In this document: positions 1-10,633 of the stretch, piece after piece
Layout of the letters: each line of letters opens with the position of its first letter
Numbering within the stretch: the stretch's first letter is position 1
Notes under the pieces: generated by a model
The model's input: only the letters and a program-made list of their open reading frames with translations
The model's database searches: none
What the model was told of the DNA's origin: nothing
DNA from: Idiomarina sp.
GTDB lineage: Bacteria > Pseudomonadota > Gammaproteobacteria > Enterobacterales > Alteromonadaceae
DNA: 64,000 nt
Assembly: GCA_020831965.1 (NCBI GenBank)
Contig: JAFIFP010000009.1
Span: forward strand, 62,001-126,000
Direction of reading: 5' to 3'
Program-made: the position numbers and the translations under genes

Positions 1-541
1 GTTATGTGGACTGTTTGCCCTGGGGCTTGCGGCGCCTGCTTCTGCTCAAAGCCTGCAACTGAGATCGGTCAACGATAACTTATCACCGCCTTTTCGCATG
101 CAGCTACAAACCTCCATCTACACGACTCATTTTAACCCGAAACCTGAACACAATAATCATCAGCGTTTACTGGGTGTTGAATGGTATGGCGACTATTTCG
201 AGTCGGCAGAATGGCAGCGATACTCTAATCATCTTGGCCGGGCGATGCCCCTACTCGGTGGTGCGTGGTTCCACAATTCATTTGATCAGAAAACAATTTA
301 CCTCTACGGCGGGGTTCGGCAGGACCTGCGTCAGTTCCGCAATGCTCAACTCTACGGCAAAATCACAGTCGGGCTGATTCACGGTTATCGGGGTGACTAT
401 CAACATAAAATTCCATTCAATCAGATTGGTATCGCGCCAGCAGCCATCCCTATGATTGGGCTACAAACCGACTCGGCACATATTGAAATGACGCTGTTTG
501 GCATCTCTGGCCTTATGTTCACTGTGGGCTACTCATTTTAG
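1..541 (+). CDS. Small outer-membrane beta-barrel protein, 5' end cut by the window edge
   Basis: The reading frame is open from base 2, so the true start lies outside the window. The first visible residues are a hydrophobic stretch ending in APASAQS, which looks like the end of a Sec signal peptide cleaved after ASA. The mature part, about 160 residues, is rich in aromatic and alternating polar/hydrophobic residues and ends in GYSF. A terminal Phe after a beta strand is the usual signal for outer-membrane barrel insertion. A segment containing IPFNQIGIAPAAIPMIG resembles short conserved barrel proteins of marine gammaproteobacteria. Cargo or enzyme activity cannot be read from the sequence. 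The outer-membrane location is inference, moderately sure. Confidence 0.6.
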   Translation, partial: LCGLFALGLAAPASAQSLQLRSVNDNLSPPFRMQLQTSIYTTHFNPKPEHNNHQRLLGVEWYGDYFESAEWQRYSNHLGRAMPLLGGAWFHNSFDQKTIYLYGGVRQDLRQFRNAQLYGKITVGLIHGYRGDYQHKIPFNQIGIAPAAIPMIGLQTDSAHIEMTLFGISGLMFTVGYSF

Positions 542-685
542 TTCTTTAAAATGAGTCAATTACGTGCGGCCTAAAGTCGTCATTGCGTAAAGTCGAGACA
601 TAGCATTTCTGGCACCCGCAGTTTCATTCATACTTCTCTGTTCAGCAGGACGCTGAGTACATTTTTTATGTTGCAGGAGCCAAGG

Positions 686-1378
686 ATGAACGCAACCAAT
701 CAACTCACTCAACCGGCCTATACCGGCCTCCTAAATACGCTTGCGCGCGCAAGCATCGCCGCCCTATTGATCGATGGACAAGGCCGCGTTACCCAGTGGA
801 ACGCTTGCTGCAAACCTCGATATCCTGAACGATCAGAGAAATGCTGGGCGGACTTCTGTTTTCACGCAAAAAGCCGTTTCCCAGAACATGGCAGCGCGGC
901 CATCCTACTGTCGGAACAAGAACATGTGAGAGCGGGCTATGTCATTATTACCCGGCTTTTAGAACAACCGCCGGGCATTCTGCTGGTCATGCACGTTGAA
1001 CAACTCTGGGCAGACAATGATCGACTCGGTTTTGTTATTTACCATGCAGAGACACAGCGTTGCTTTTGGTCAGCCCACGCCGCTGAATTGCATGAAGAAG
1101 GAGAAGAGCAATCGCGCTTCCACGTGCGCGAATTTTTGCAGTGGTATGAGCCGGCCCAGAGAGACCGGCTGCTTTATGCCATGATGGCCTGTGAAGAGAC
1201 ACAGCAACCGCAACAAGTCAGTCTACGTATCGCTCATTCAGGCAAGCGTATTCGTTACTTATGGCTCACCTTGCCTGTGAATGGCAAGCCTCTTACCTGT
1301 GGTTTTATTCGGGCTTTGCAGCCTTATCCGGCGCATCATCGGCCCCATCTGAATCATTCTCAAGCAATTGCGGGTTGA
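686..1378 (+). CDS. PAS-like sensory protein of unknown function
   Basis: A 230-residue soluble protein. I chose ATG 686 over the in-frame ATG at 668 because AGGAG lies 7 bases before 686 and nothing similar precedes 668. Residues about 15-45 (IAALLIDGQGRVTQWNACC) read like the first strands of a PAS fold. A second region around 105-215 with FVIYHAETQRCFWSAHAAEL and KRIRYLWLTL could be a second, weaker PAS unit. No kinase, GGDEF, EAL or helix-turn-helix domain is attached, so an output partner must act in trans if it is a sensor. Its last 74 bases overlap the 3' end of rmuC on the other strand. Assignment rests on pattern similarity only. Confidence 0.55.
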   Translation: MNATNQLTQPAYTGLLNTLARASIAALLIDGQGRVTQWNACCKPRYPERSEKCWADFCFHAKSRFPEHGSAAILLSEQEHVRAGYVIITRLLEQPPGILLVMHVEQLWADNDRLGFVIYHAETQRCFWSAHAAELHEEGEEQSRFHVREFLQWYEPAQRDRLLYAMMACEETQQPQQVSLRIAHSGKRIRYLWLTLPVNGKPLTCGFIRALQPYPAHHRPHLNHSQAIAG

Positions 1379-2573
1379 TCTGCTTCGCGGGCTGAACCCC
1401 CAGCTCGCGAAATTTCTCGACGCGACTAATAAGATTTCCGCGCCCGGTAGACAGCTTGTTCATCGCCAAGTCAAAATACTTGCGAGTGGCATCAATGGCA
1501 TTATCAATCTTCTGCAAGTCTTCAAGAAAACCAGCAAACTTATCGTATAACTTGCCTGCATCTGCAGCGATCTTTTGCGCATTCTGATTCTGCTGTTCAT
1601 ATTGCCAAATGTTACGCACCGTCCGTAACGCTACCAATAAGTTCGTTGGACTCACGAGCATAATGTTTTGATCCAAGGCCAAACGGATCAATTCTGGCTC
1701 ACGATCCACTGCCAATAAGAACGCGGGTTCAATCGGTACGAACAGCAACACGTAATCTAGCGTTTTCACGCCTTCAAGCTGTTGATAATTCTTCTTACCC
1801 AGCTCCCGAATATGATTACGCAATGAGGTCACATGCTCATTTAAAGCACGGTCACGCGCCTCTGGGTCATCGAGGTTGAAATATCGCTCGTATGCCGAAA
1901 GTGAGACCTTCGCATCAATGATGATGTCGCGTCCTTCGGGTAAGTGAACAATCACGTCGGGGCGATAACGTTGACCATCGTCACTGCGTCGCTGACCTTG
2001 GAGCTCGTACTCGTGACCGGCTCGAAGACCCGATTGTTCGAGGATCCGCTCAAGCACAACTTCGCCCCATGCGCCCTGTTGCTTAGTGTCCCCCTTGAGA
2101 GCCTTAGTGAGGGCTTCCGCTTCTGCCGACATTTGCTTATTGAGCTCTTTCAGCCCCATAATTTCTCGTTGTAACGTGGCACGTTGGCGACCTTCATCGG
2201 CATACTGTTGACCAATTTGATGACGAAACGCCTCGAGCTGCTGTTTCAGTGGATCAAGTGTGGCCGCCAGATGCTTCTGATTAGTCGTCTCGATTTGCTG
2301 AGATTTTTGCTCGAAGATACGTTGCGCCAGTACCTCGAACTCTTTCTGAAGTCGCGTTTCGCTTGCTTCCAAGGTGCGTAATTTATCTTCTAGATGATTA
2401 CGCTCTTGCTCCTGAAGAGCCTTTACCTTGTCTAGTTCTGCTTGTCCGCGCAACGCAGATTCACGCCACTCACTCAAGGTACGCAATTGCGACCAAGCGA
2501 AGCCTGCAGCAGCACACGCGGCAAGCCAGCCAAACACGGCGAGAACGCCACTTAAGCTCATCAGCTCACTCAT
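1305..2573 (-). CDS. rmuC: DNA recombination protein RmuC
   Basis: 422 residues. An N-terminal membrane helix (about 8-28) is followed by a long coiled coil (about 35-165) and the conserved RmuC domain (about 170-380). That domain contains RPDVIVHL and DIIIDAKVSL, the acidic and lysine positions of a PD-(D/E)XK nuclease-like core. In E. coli rmuC limits recombination at inverted repeats; the exact reaction is unsettled. The tail after about 395 is acidic and low complexity. ATG overlaps the TGA of the upstream fumarase gene (ATGA, 4 bases), so the two are probably translationally coupled. The 3' end overlaps the convergent PAS-like gene. Confidence 0.93.
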   Translation of the reverse strand: MSELMSLSGVLAVFGWLAACAAAGFAWSQLRTLSEWRESALRGQAELDKVKALQEQERNHLEDKLRTLEASETRLQKEFEVLAQRIFEQKSQQIETTNQKHLAATLDPLKQQLEAFRHQIGQQYADEGRQRATLQREIMGLKELNKQMSAEAEALTKALKGDTKQQGAWGEVVLERILEQSGLRAGHEYELQGQRRSDDGQRYRPDVIVHLPEGRDIIIDAKVSLSAYERYFNLDDPEARDRALNEHVTSLRNHIRELGKKNYQQLEGVKTLDYVLLFVPIEPAFLLAVDREPELIRLALDQNIMLVSPTNLLVALRTVRNIWQYEQQNQNAQKIAADAGKLYDKFAGFLEDLQKIDNAIDATRKYFDLAMNKLSTGRGNLISRVEKFRELGVQPAKQINPQLLENDSDGADDAPDKAAKPE

Positions 2574-4093
2574 GACTTGAGTGCCGCATCAAGTTCTGCA
2601 ATTTTGGCAGACCAAATTGCAGGGCCCGCCGTATGCGCGTTATTACCTTCACTATCAACAGCGACTGTGACGGGCATATCTTCCACTTCGAACTCGTAAA
2701 TGGCTTCCATACCGAGGTCATCGAAGGCGACAACTTCTGCTTTTTTGATTGCTTTCGCAACAAGATAAGCAGCGCCGCCAACGGCCATCAAATAAACCGC
2801 TTTATGCTTGGCAATACTCGCCACTGTCTGAGGGCCGCGCTCGGCTTTTCCTATCATGCCGAGAATGCCAGTTTGCTCCAGCATTAGATCGGTAAACTTG
2901 TCCATCCGAGTTGCTGTTGTCGGCCCGGCTGGGCCCACCACTTCGTCTCCCACTGGATCCACGGGACCTACGTAGTAAATAAAGCGATTCTTAAAGTCGA
3001 CCGGTAGTGGCTCACCACGATCGATAAAGTCTTTAATACGCTTATGCGCGGCATCACGCCCAGTCAGCATTTTGCCCGACAACAACACGGTTTCACCCAT
3101 TTTCCATTCTGCAATATCAGCGGCAGTCAAGGTGTCTAGGTTGACGCGGCGTGCTTGGTCACCCACTTCAAACGTGATAGCTGGCCAATCTTCTAGCTTC
3201 GGCGCTTCAAGTTTAGCTGGACCACTGCCATCTAAGTGGAAGTGGACATGGCGAGTGGCAGCACAATTCGGAATCATCGTGACAGGCTTCGAAGCCGCAT
3301 GAGTTGGCATCGACTTAATTTTGACGTCGACCACAGTGGTCAAGCCACCCAGGCCTTGCGCGCCAATACCTAACTTATTCACGCGCTCGCAGATTTCTAG
3401 ACGCAACGCTTCTTCGGCATTCTCGGGGCCACGCGCGATGAGCTCTTGAATATCGACCGGGTCCATTAAAGATTCTTTTGCAAGCACCGCGGACTTCTCT
3501 GCAGTACCGCCAATCCCAATTCCTAACATTCCTGGTGGACACCAGCCCGCACCCATTTTGGGCAGCGTTTCTACAACCCAATCGGCAATCGAATCACTCG
3601 GATTCAACATGACCATTTTAGTTTTGTTTTCCGACCCACCACCTTTTGCGGCGATCATCACTTCCACATGATGACCGGGCACCATATCAATGTGCACGAC
3701 AGCTGGCGTGTTATCTTTCGTATTTTTTCGGGTTCCCGCAGGATCGGCAACAATAGACGCGCGCAGCGGATTATCTGCATTGGTATAAGCGCGGCGCGTC
3801 CCTTCATCGACCATTTCTTGAACCGTGAGGTCAGTTTTGTCCCACTGCACGTCCATACCGATCTTCACGAAACAAGTCACAATGCCAGTGTCTTGACACA
3901 AAGGGCGATGCCCTTGTGCTGACATACGTGAATTCACCAGCATTTGCGCGATAGCACTCTTCGCAGCCTCGCTTTGCTCACGCTCATGGGCTTCGGCTAG
4001 CGCATTCACAAAATCTAAGGGGTGATAATAAGAAATAAACTGCAATGCATCTTCGATGCTATCAATGAAATCTTGCTGTCGGATTACGGCCAT
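2570..4093 (-). CDS. fumA: Class I fumarate hydratase (4Fe-4S)
   Basis: 507 residues, the usual length for the single-chain, oxygen-sensitive class I fumarase that interconverts fumarate and malate in the TCA cycle. The three cysteines expected to hold the 4Fe-4S cluster are visible: C66 in HRPLCQDTG, C185 in GWCPPGM and C277 in IPNCAATRH. The N-terminal alpha domain (about 1-290) and C-terminal beta domain (about 320-500, with GPAGPTTATRMD) are both complete. The gene is divergent from pabB, leaving 106 bases for both promoters, and overlaps rmuC downstream. It could equally be named fumB; the sequence alone does not separate the isozymes. Confidence 0.95.
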   Translation of the reverse strand: MAVIRQQDFIDSIEDALQFISYYHPLDFVNALAEAHEREQSEAAKSAIAQMLVNSRMSAQGHRPLCQDTGIVTCFVKIGMDVQWDKTDLTVQEMVDEGTRRAYTNADNPLRASIVADPAGTRKNTKDNTPAVVHIDMVPGHHVEVMIAAKGGGSENKTKMVMLNPSDSIADWVVETLPKMGAGWCPPGMLGIGIGGTAEKSAVLAKESLMDPVDIQELIARGPENAEEALRLEICERVNKLGIGAQGLGGLTTVVDVKIKSMPTHAASKPVTMIPNCAATRHVHFHLDGSGPAKLEAPKLEDWPAITFEVGDQARRVNLDTLTAADIAEWKMGETVLLSGKMLTGRDAAHKRIKDFIDRGEPLPVDFKNRFIYYVGPVDPVGDEVVGPAGPTTATRMDKFTDLMLEQTGILGMIGKAERGPQTVASIAKHKAVYLMAVGGAAYLVAKAIKKAEVVAFDDLGMEAIYEFEVEDMPVTVAVDSEGNNAHTAGPAIWSAKIAELDAALKS

Positions 4094-4199
4094 CAGAAAC
4101 CTCTAACATGCGATAGGAAGTGCACTTTACAAGTGCCGAAAAACGAGGGCTATGATAACCTCTTATGCCATATCCCGCCAGTAACGAACTCTGGAACTG

Positions 4200-5657
4200 A
4201 TGTCAGATAGAATGCCAAAAACGAGAACTACGGCCGAAACCCAGAAGCTCACACTCTATGCTTTGGATTACGCCCAATGGTGCGACACTGAAGCGCTCTT
4301 CGCTCCCTTTGCGAATGAGCCTTGGGCCATGCTGCTTGATTCAGCAGCAGCCGAGCACCCAGACAGCCGCTTCGATATTTTGGTACGCCGTCCGGTTCGC
4401 ACGGTCATGCTTCATGCAGACTCCTTAACTGTGACCCCGCCATTATCTGCGGCACATAGGTTAGATACACCACTTGATCTGTTTGCCACGCTGGCACTCG
4501 CTACTGCCCAGGTTCCAGAAGTACACCCGGAAGTTACAGCGACTCTCCCCTTTGTGGGTGGCTCCGTCGGCTATTTGGGATACGACGTTGCCCGCACGAT
4601 TGAACGCCTACCTACTCTTGCAGTTCAGGAAACGGAGATTGCCGATGCGGCGTTTGGCATCTATCACGATGCCCTCATCATCGACCATCGCACCCAACAA
4701 GCTTTTATTCTCTGTCCTGCCGAACGAACACGAGAGGCGGCGATAGGCTTTTGGCAATCCGAACCACGCGCAGTGCCTTTGCCCTTTCGGATGAAAGAAG
4801 CGTGGCAAAGTAATCTCACACCCGGCACTTACGCAGAAAGAATTCAACGTATTCATGAGTATTTAAAGGCCGGTGATTGTTATCAAATTAATCTCGCGCA
4901 ACGCTTTACAGCGCAGTATGAAGGGGATATTTGGCAAGCATATCAACGACTCCGACACGCCAATCGAGCGCCCTTCTCAGCATTTTTGAATACGCCCGAA
5001 ACCAGTGTGCTCAGCGTCTCACCCGAGCGTTTTCTGGCAGTGAGTCATGAGGGCCTCGTAGAAACTCGACCTATAAAAGGTACATCGGTGCGAAGTCATG
5101 ATCCGCTTGAAGACCAAGCTGCCGCAGAGCGGCTTAAGCACTCAGAAAAAGACCAAGCGGAAAATCTTATGATTGTGGACTTACTACGCAATGATATGAG
5201 TCGTGTCTGTAGCCCCGGTTCTGTCTCCGTGCCTGAACTCTTTAAGCTCGAGAGCTTCTCGGCTGTGCATCATTTAGTGAGTACCGTACGTGGACGCCTG
5301 CAAGCCGACCGATCGGCTTTTGATTTAATGCGCGCCGCATTTCCGGGCGGCTCTATTACTGGCGCACCCAAAGTACGTGCCATGGAAATTATTGAAGAAC
5401 TCGAACCCCACCGTCGTTCAGTGTATTGCGGCAGCATCGCCTACTTCAGTCGAGATGGTCAAAGCGACAGCAGCATCACCATTCGTACCCTTTGCAGTGT
5501 TGAGGATCGCCTCTATTGCTGGGCTGGTGGAGGGATCGTTATCGACTCGGTCGACCAAGCGGAATACCAAGAAACACTGGATAAGGTTCGACGTATTCTT
5601 CCTGTGCTAGCGGCGAATGAACCAGCCACTGACTCATTGGATGTTTCAGATGTTTGA
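4200..5657 (+). CDS. pabB: Aminodeoxychorismate synthase component I
   Basis: 485 residues with the chorismate-binding fold. It carries PIKGT (near residue 290), where the lysine is the nucleophile typical of PabB; anthranilate synthase has PIAGT there, as the trpE later in this window does. Other conserved blocks are DLLRNDMSRVC and GGSITGAPKVRAMEIIEELE. With a glutamine amidotransferase subunit it converts chorismate to 4-amino-4-deoxychorismate for folate. No pabA lies next to it; the trpG at 54.8 kb may serve both enzymes, as in some bacteria (inference). Two in-frame ATGs (4200 and 4212) are possible starts. The 3' end overlaps the next gene. Confidence 0.93.
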   Translation: MSDRMPKTRTTAETQKLTLYALDYAQWCDTEALFAPFANEPWAMLLDSAAAEHPDSRFDILVRRPVRTVMLHADSLTVTPPLSAAHRLDTPLDLFATLALATAQVPEVHPEVTATLPFVGGSVGYLGYDVARTIERLPTLAVQETEIADAAFGIYHDALIIDHRTQQAFILCPAERTREAAIGFWQSEPRAVPLPFRMKEAWQSNLTPGTYAERIQRIHEYLKAGDCYQINLAQRFTAQYEGDIWQAYQRLRHANRAPFSAFLNTPETSVLSVSPERFLAVSHEGLVETRPIKGTSVRSHDPLEDQAAAERLKHSEKDQAENLMIVDLLRNDMSRVCSPGSVSVPELFKLESFSAVHHLVSTVRGRLQADRSAFDLMRAAFPGGSITGAPKVRAMEIIEELEPHRRSVYCGSIAYFSRDGQSDSSITIRTLCSVEDRLYCWAGGGIVIDSVDQAEYQETLDKVRRILPVLAANEPATDSLDVSDV

Positions 5658-6243
5658 TCGCGCAAGCTTCCTTCGTCAGTTTCAGTTGTCCACGCCCACT
5701 CCCGTTGAATGGCCGAATCATACTTGGCGGCCATCCGCAGTGTTAGTTGCACTGCGTGAGACACACCAAGGACTTGAGTTTGTGCTGACTCGGCGGACGG
5801 CTCATATGCGCCACCATGCCCATCAAGTGTGTTTTCCTGGTGGCCGGGAGGACGAGGAGGATACCTCGCTCGTCCAAACCGCCATTCGCGAAGCCCATGA
5901 AGAGCTTGGTATTCCCGAGTCCGCTATTGAAGTCATTGGGCAGTTACCGCCGCAACCTGTACTCACACGTTTTATGATTCAGCCTTTTGTGGGCTTCGTT
6001 GATCCTCGCGTAAACTTTGAATTACAAGCGACAGAAGTGGCAGAAGTGCTGTGCGTACCCGCGGCGTATGCGTTAAATCAAGCAAATCATTTGCAGTTTC
6101 GTCGTGACCACTCAGTCTATCCGATTGTTCATTTTATCCCTTGGCAAGGCCAACTGATTTGGGGCGCCACCGCTGCCATTATTCGGCGACTCGCCGACCA
6201 AATGAATCCGCAATCAAAATCTCTGTACCGACCAGTCTTCTGA
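5650..6243 (+). CDS. nudL: Nudix CoA pyrophosphatase
   Basis: About 197 residues. The Nudix signature is visible as FPGG followed by REAHEELGI, and the flanking VIGQLPPQPVLTRFMIQPFVG matches the NudL/YeaB branch, which hydrolyses CoA to phosphopantetheine and 3',5'-ADP. The box departs from the textbook spacing at the first glutamate, as is usual in this branch. The start is uncertain: ATG 5650 is chosen because homologues begin close to FLRQF, but 5641 and 5617 are in frame and no start has a good Shine-Dalgarno. It overlaps the end of pabB by 8 bases, an arrangement common for pabB-nudL. Confidence 0.88.
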   Translation: MFDRASFLRQFQLSTPTPVEWPNHTWRPSAVLVALRETHQGLEFVLTRRTAHMRHHAHQVCFPGGREDEEDTSLVQTAIREAHEELGIPESAIEVIGQLPPQPVLTRFMIQPFVGFVDPRVNFELQATEVAEVLCVPAAYALNQANHLQFRRDHSVYPIVHFIPWQGQLIWGATAAIIRRLADQMNPQSKSLYRPVF

Positions 6244-6291
6244 CACTTGCGCTTCAGCGCGATAATCCCCACACTACGGACATGATAAGCA

Positions 6292-7683
6292 ATGAGTATA
6301 AATCCCATGATTAGTGTCTTCGATATCTACAAGGTCGGTATCGGTCCCTCAAGTTCACACACGGTTGGACCCATGCGAGCCGCGCGTGAATTCCTTCTCG
6401 CCTACATTAACCAAGGTGGTGACCTGAACGAGGTCAATCGCATTGAAGTCGAACTATTTGGCTCATTGGGACAAACGGGAAAAGGACATGGAACTGGCAA
6501 AGCGGTTATTTTAGGACTTGCTGGCACGTCGCCAGAAAGCTGCGATACAACACAGGTTGACGCATTCTTAGCCGAAGTAGACCGTACCGAGCAACTCAAA
6601 CTGTTGGGTGAAGTTAGCGTTCCGTTTCCGCGAGCCGGAGCTATTGTTTTCCATCGTAGAAAAACCATGCCCAAGCACGCCAATGCGATGGAATTGCGGA
6701 TCTACCGCGATGACAAAGTCTTATACAAAGATTTGTACTACTCGATCGGTGGTGGCTTCATCGTCCGTGATTCCGAGTTTGACGACACGCTGGAAGAAGC
6801 CATCGAACAAAGTAATAAACCGATTCCCTACCCCTTTGATAGCGCCGCTGACTTGCTGCGTATCTGCAAAGAGCACGGCCTTCGTATCAGCTCACTGATG
6901 ATGGCCAATGAAAAAGTGTTTCGTAGTGAAGATGACATTCGTAAGGGCCTTGTGCATATTTGGCAAACTATGCGGCAGTGTATCGACGTCGGCATTAAGT
7001 CCGAGGGAATTTTACCCGGTGGTTTGAAGGTAAGACGTCGCGCGCCTGGGCTCTATCAACGGCTCAAGAATGAGCGCACCTCTGACCCAATGCAGGCACT
7101 TGATTGGGTGAGTTTGTTTGCTCTCGCGGTCAATGAAGAGAATGCCGCAGGTGGTCGTGTTGTTACCGCGCCAACCAATGGAGCGGCTGGTATCGTGCCA
7201 GCTGTAATGCGCTATGCAGATAAGTTCATTGAGCCGCTCGACGAAGATACGATTTGCCGATTCCTCCTGACCTCAGCCGCCATTGGTATTTTGTATAAGA
7301 AAAACGCCTCTATTTCAGGTGCTGAAGTAGGCTGTCAAGGCGAAGTAGGCGTTGCCTGCTCCATGGCTGCCGGCGCGCTCGCTGAGCTTATGGGTGGCGA
7401 TGTGTCGCATGTTGAGAATGCCGCGGAAATTGGTATGGAGCACAACTTAGGTCTCACCTGCGACCCTGTCGGCGGGCTTGTGCAAGTGCCCTGTATTGAA
7501 CGCAATGCAATGGGTGCAGTAAAAGCCATCAACGCTGCTCGACTCGCAATTCGCGGCTCGGGCGACCACAAGGTGTCCCTCGACAAGGTCATTAAAACCA
7601 TGTGGGACACTGGCAATGATATGAAAACCAAATACAAGGAAACTGCGCGCGGTGGACTTGCGGTGAATATTATCGAGTGTTGA
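6292..7683 (+). CDS. sdaA: L-serine ammonia-lyase (Fe-S)
   Basis: 463 residues, typical of single-chain bacterial L-serine dehydratases, which deaminate serine to pyruvate and ammonia. The N-terminal half starts with [21 protein letters not shown], the substrate/ASB-domain signature. The C-terminal half has the cluster-binding cysteines: [11 protein letters not shown], then LTCDPVGG and VQVPCIERN. It follows nudL by 48 bases and may be cotranscribed with it. In an organism living on amino acids this would be a main pyruvate source (inference). A 12-bp hairpin after the stop separates it from the convergent cysB. Confidence 0.96.
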   Translation: MSINPMISVFDIYKVGIGPSSSHTVGPMRAAREFLLAYINQGGDLNEVNRIEVELFGSLGQTGKGHGTGKAVILGLAGTSPESCDTTQVDAFLAEVDRTEQLKLLGEVSVPFPRAGAIVFHRRKTMPKHANAMELRIYRDDKVLYKDLYYSIGGGFIVRDSEFDDTLEEAIEQSNKPIPYPFDSAADLLRICKEHGLRISSLMMANEKVFRSEDDIRKGLVHIWQTMRQCIDVGIKSEGILPGGLKVRRRAPGLYQRLKNERTSDPMQALDWVSLFALAVNEENAAGGRVVTAPTNGAAGIVPAVMRYADKFIEPLDEDTICRFLLTSAAIGILYKKNASISGAEVGCQGEVGVACSMAAGALAELMGGDVSHVENAAEIGMEHNLGLTCDPVGGLVQVPCIERNAMGAVKAINAARLAIRGSGDHKVSLDKVIKTMWDTGNDMKTKYKETARGGLAVNIIEC

Positions 7684-7700
7684 TCAAATAGTTGTATAGC

Positions 7701-8728
<1,028 letters not shown>

Positions 8729-8743
8729 TTATTACTTAATCAT

Positions 8744-9478
8744 ATGAGAGTGTCAGTATCTATGCCTTCTGTCAAACGAAAAGAGACGAGTCCCGAAGGG
8801 TTAGGTCTCGATTTTGCTACCGTCCTCGCGGCGAGTGTTCACGATATGAAGAACTCGCTCTTTCTGTTGCAACAAGCGATAGAGCAAGTTGCCGAAGAGG
8901 TAGAAAAACCTCAACCTCGCCGACGATTAGCCGATATTCATTATGAAACCCAGCGACTCAATACAGGATTGATGCAATTGCTGAGTCTGTTCCGGCATGA
9001 CCAGCAAGCACTGCCGATTAATCGGGAAGAGCATTTTCTCGATGAACTAGGTGACGATATTGTTGCTGCGAACCAATTCTATGCACAGCATCACAATGTT
9101 GAGCTGAGCTTTGAGGCAGCCGACGACGCATCATGGTTCTTTGACCAAAACTTAATAGTCATGCTGCTCAACGATGTGGTGATTAACGCCTTGCGCTATG
9201 CGAAGACGCAGGTGATGGTTCATTTAGGGATTGATGCAATTACTGATGAAATGGTCGTTGAGGTGCACGATGACGGGCAAGGTTATCCGCAGTCCATGAT
9301 TGACTCACTGCGAGCCGGCCCTGGCGCCATGGAATTAAGGTCCGGTCGGACTGGACTTGGATTGTATTTTTCGCACTTGATTGCAGAAGCGCATCAGGCG
9401 GGCAAACGAGCGGGCAGTATAACGCTCAGTAATGACAGTAAATTGGGAGGTAGCCTTTTCACGCTTAGGCTACCTTAA
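8744..9478 (+). CDS. Soluble sensor histidine kinase
   Basis: About 244 residues, with no membrane segment or recognisable sensor domain. The dimerisation/phosphoacceptor block is SVHDMKNSLFLLQQAIE (His near residue 36). The ATPase part has an N box (LLNDVVINALRYA), a G1 box (DDGQGYP) and a G2 box (GRTGLGLYFSHLI). There is no adjacent response regulator; the nearest receivers are the CrsR-like and two-receiver proteins 1.2-3.3 kb downstream, so a functional link is only a suggestion. ATG 8744 and ATG 8762 are both possible; neither has a strong Shine-Dalgarno. It is divergent from cysB. Confidence 0.85.
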   Translation: MRVSVSMPSVKRKETSPEGLGLDFATVLAASVHDMKNSLFLLQQAIEQVAEEVEKPQPRRRLADIHYETQRLNTGLMQLLSLFRHDQQALPINREEHFLDELGDDIVAANQFYAQHHNVELSFEAADDASWFFDQNLIVMLLNDVVINALRYAKTQVMVHLGIDAITDEMVVEVHDDGQGYPQSMIDSLRAGPGAMELRSGRTGLGLYFSHLIAEAHQAGKRAGSITLSNDSKLGGSLFTLRLP

Positions 9479-9532
9479 GCGGCTCAAGTCAGGTAGAGTT
9501 AGCGATAGAACAAGGACATAACGAAACCAAAT

Positions 9533-10288
9533 ATGCTCCCTATTATACTCTTAATTTTTGCATTGATTGCCCTTGCGATTGGCGTCAATGCAATTCAGCA
9601 ACACAAACAGCGCACGGAAATCGAGCGCCGTACTCAGGTTTTGCGGTATCGTAATGTGCTCGACGAGACTGAAGATCTGATTGCCATTGCCAGCGACTTC
9701 CCCGTAGGTCGTCCACTGCTTCACGTTCTGCGCGTCCGTGCTCGCGATGCACTGAAACTCCTATGTAACGTTCAACCGAAATCAAATGACCTGAAAGTCC
9801 GGCTCGAGGAATACGAGCAAGCAGTCAAAAGCCACAACCCCGAAGACAAAGGGCTCATTTCAGAGTCATTTAGTGTACCGGAGCAAGACAAGCAGATTGT
9901 CCTGATGATTCAAGCACTACGTAAGCTTCGCCGCGCACTGCGCGCAGAGCATGGACGTAATCGCGTCGATAGCCATACCTTCCATGAAGAAGAACGCCGA
10001 ATCGAGAAGGTACAGTTACGTATTAGTGTCGAAAGCCTCATGCGGCGTGGTGAAAGTGCCAAGAAAACGGGCATGCTCGGTTCCGCGCGGCAGTACTTAG
10101 AGAAGGCACAAAGAACGCTCAACGAGGCCTCGTTCACGGATGAGTACATTACCGACCGTTTAGACAATATAAAAACCCAACTTGAAGAAATCACCGAGTC
10201 TCTGCGCGATGCGAACGCGTCCGATGCCAAACGGAAAAACAAAACCAGTGACTTGGATGAACTGTTTCAACCGAAGAAGAAGTGGTAG
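9533..10288 (+). CDS. Membrane-anchored coiled-coil protein of unknown function
   Basis: 251 residues. One hydrophobic helix (about 2-19) at the N terminus is followed by a highly charged, mostly helical cytoplasmic region with coiled-coil character between about 85 and 235, ending in the lysine-rich FQPKKKW. No catalytic motif is visible. It lies 54 bases after the soluble kinase and 6 bases before yciH on the same strand, so the three are likely an operon. It might scaffold or localise a partner at the membrane, but nothing in the sequence proves it. Confidence 0.7.
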   Translation: MLPIILLIFALIALAIGVNAIQQHKQRTEIERRTQVLRYRNVLDETEDLIAIASDFPVGRPLLHVLRVRARDALKLLCNVQPKSNDLKVRLEEYEQAVKSHNPEDKGLISESFSVPEQDKQIVLMIQALRKLRRALRAEHGRNRVDSHTFHEEERRIEKVQLRISVESLMRRGESAKKTGMLGSARQYLEKAQRTLNEASFTDEYITDRLDNIKTQLEEITESLRDANASDAKRKNKTSDLDELFQPKKKW

Positions 10289-10294
10289 TTTTCT

Positions 10295-10633
10295 ATGAGT
10301 TTACGTGCTCAGCTCAGCCAGCTGGTTTACAGCACTGAACAAGGGCGAATAGAACCCGAAGACGAAGACGAAGAAAAACGTGCGCCAGAAGGCGACGGAA
10401 TTATTCGTATACGCCTTGAAACCAAAGGTCGAAAAGGTAAAGGTGTCACTACCATTCATGGTCTCGAAGGCTCTGAAGTGGAGTTAAAAGCTATTGCGAA
10501 AGAATTAAAGAAACGCTGCAGTGTGGGTGGCAGTCTTAAAGACTTCGTTATTGAGATCCAAGGGGACCAACGTACGCAGTGCAAACAATGGCTCGAGCAG
10601 CAAGGTTATAAGGTGAAATTGGCGGGAGGCTAA
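10295..10633 (+). CDS. yciH: SUI1/eIF1-like translation factor YciH
   Basis: 112 residues. The SUI1 domain (about 36-110) contains GRKGKGVTTIHGL and a basic stretch ending LKKRCSVGGSLKD, the conserved surface that contacts the ribosome in eIF1. E. coli YciH is reported as a stress-related inhibitor of translation initiation. The first 35 residues are acidic (EPEDEDEEKR). It sits 6 bases behind the coiled-coil gene, and its stop overlaps the convergent CrsR-like gene by 4 bases. Confidence 0.93.
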   Translation: MSLRAQLSQLVYSTEQGRIEPEDEDEEKRAPEGDGIIRIRLETKGRKGKGVTTIHGLEGSEVELKAIAKELKKRCSVGGSLKDFVIEIQGDQRTQCKQWLEQQGYKVKLAGG

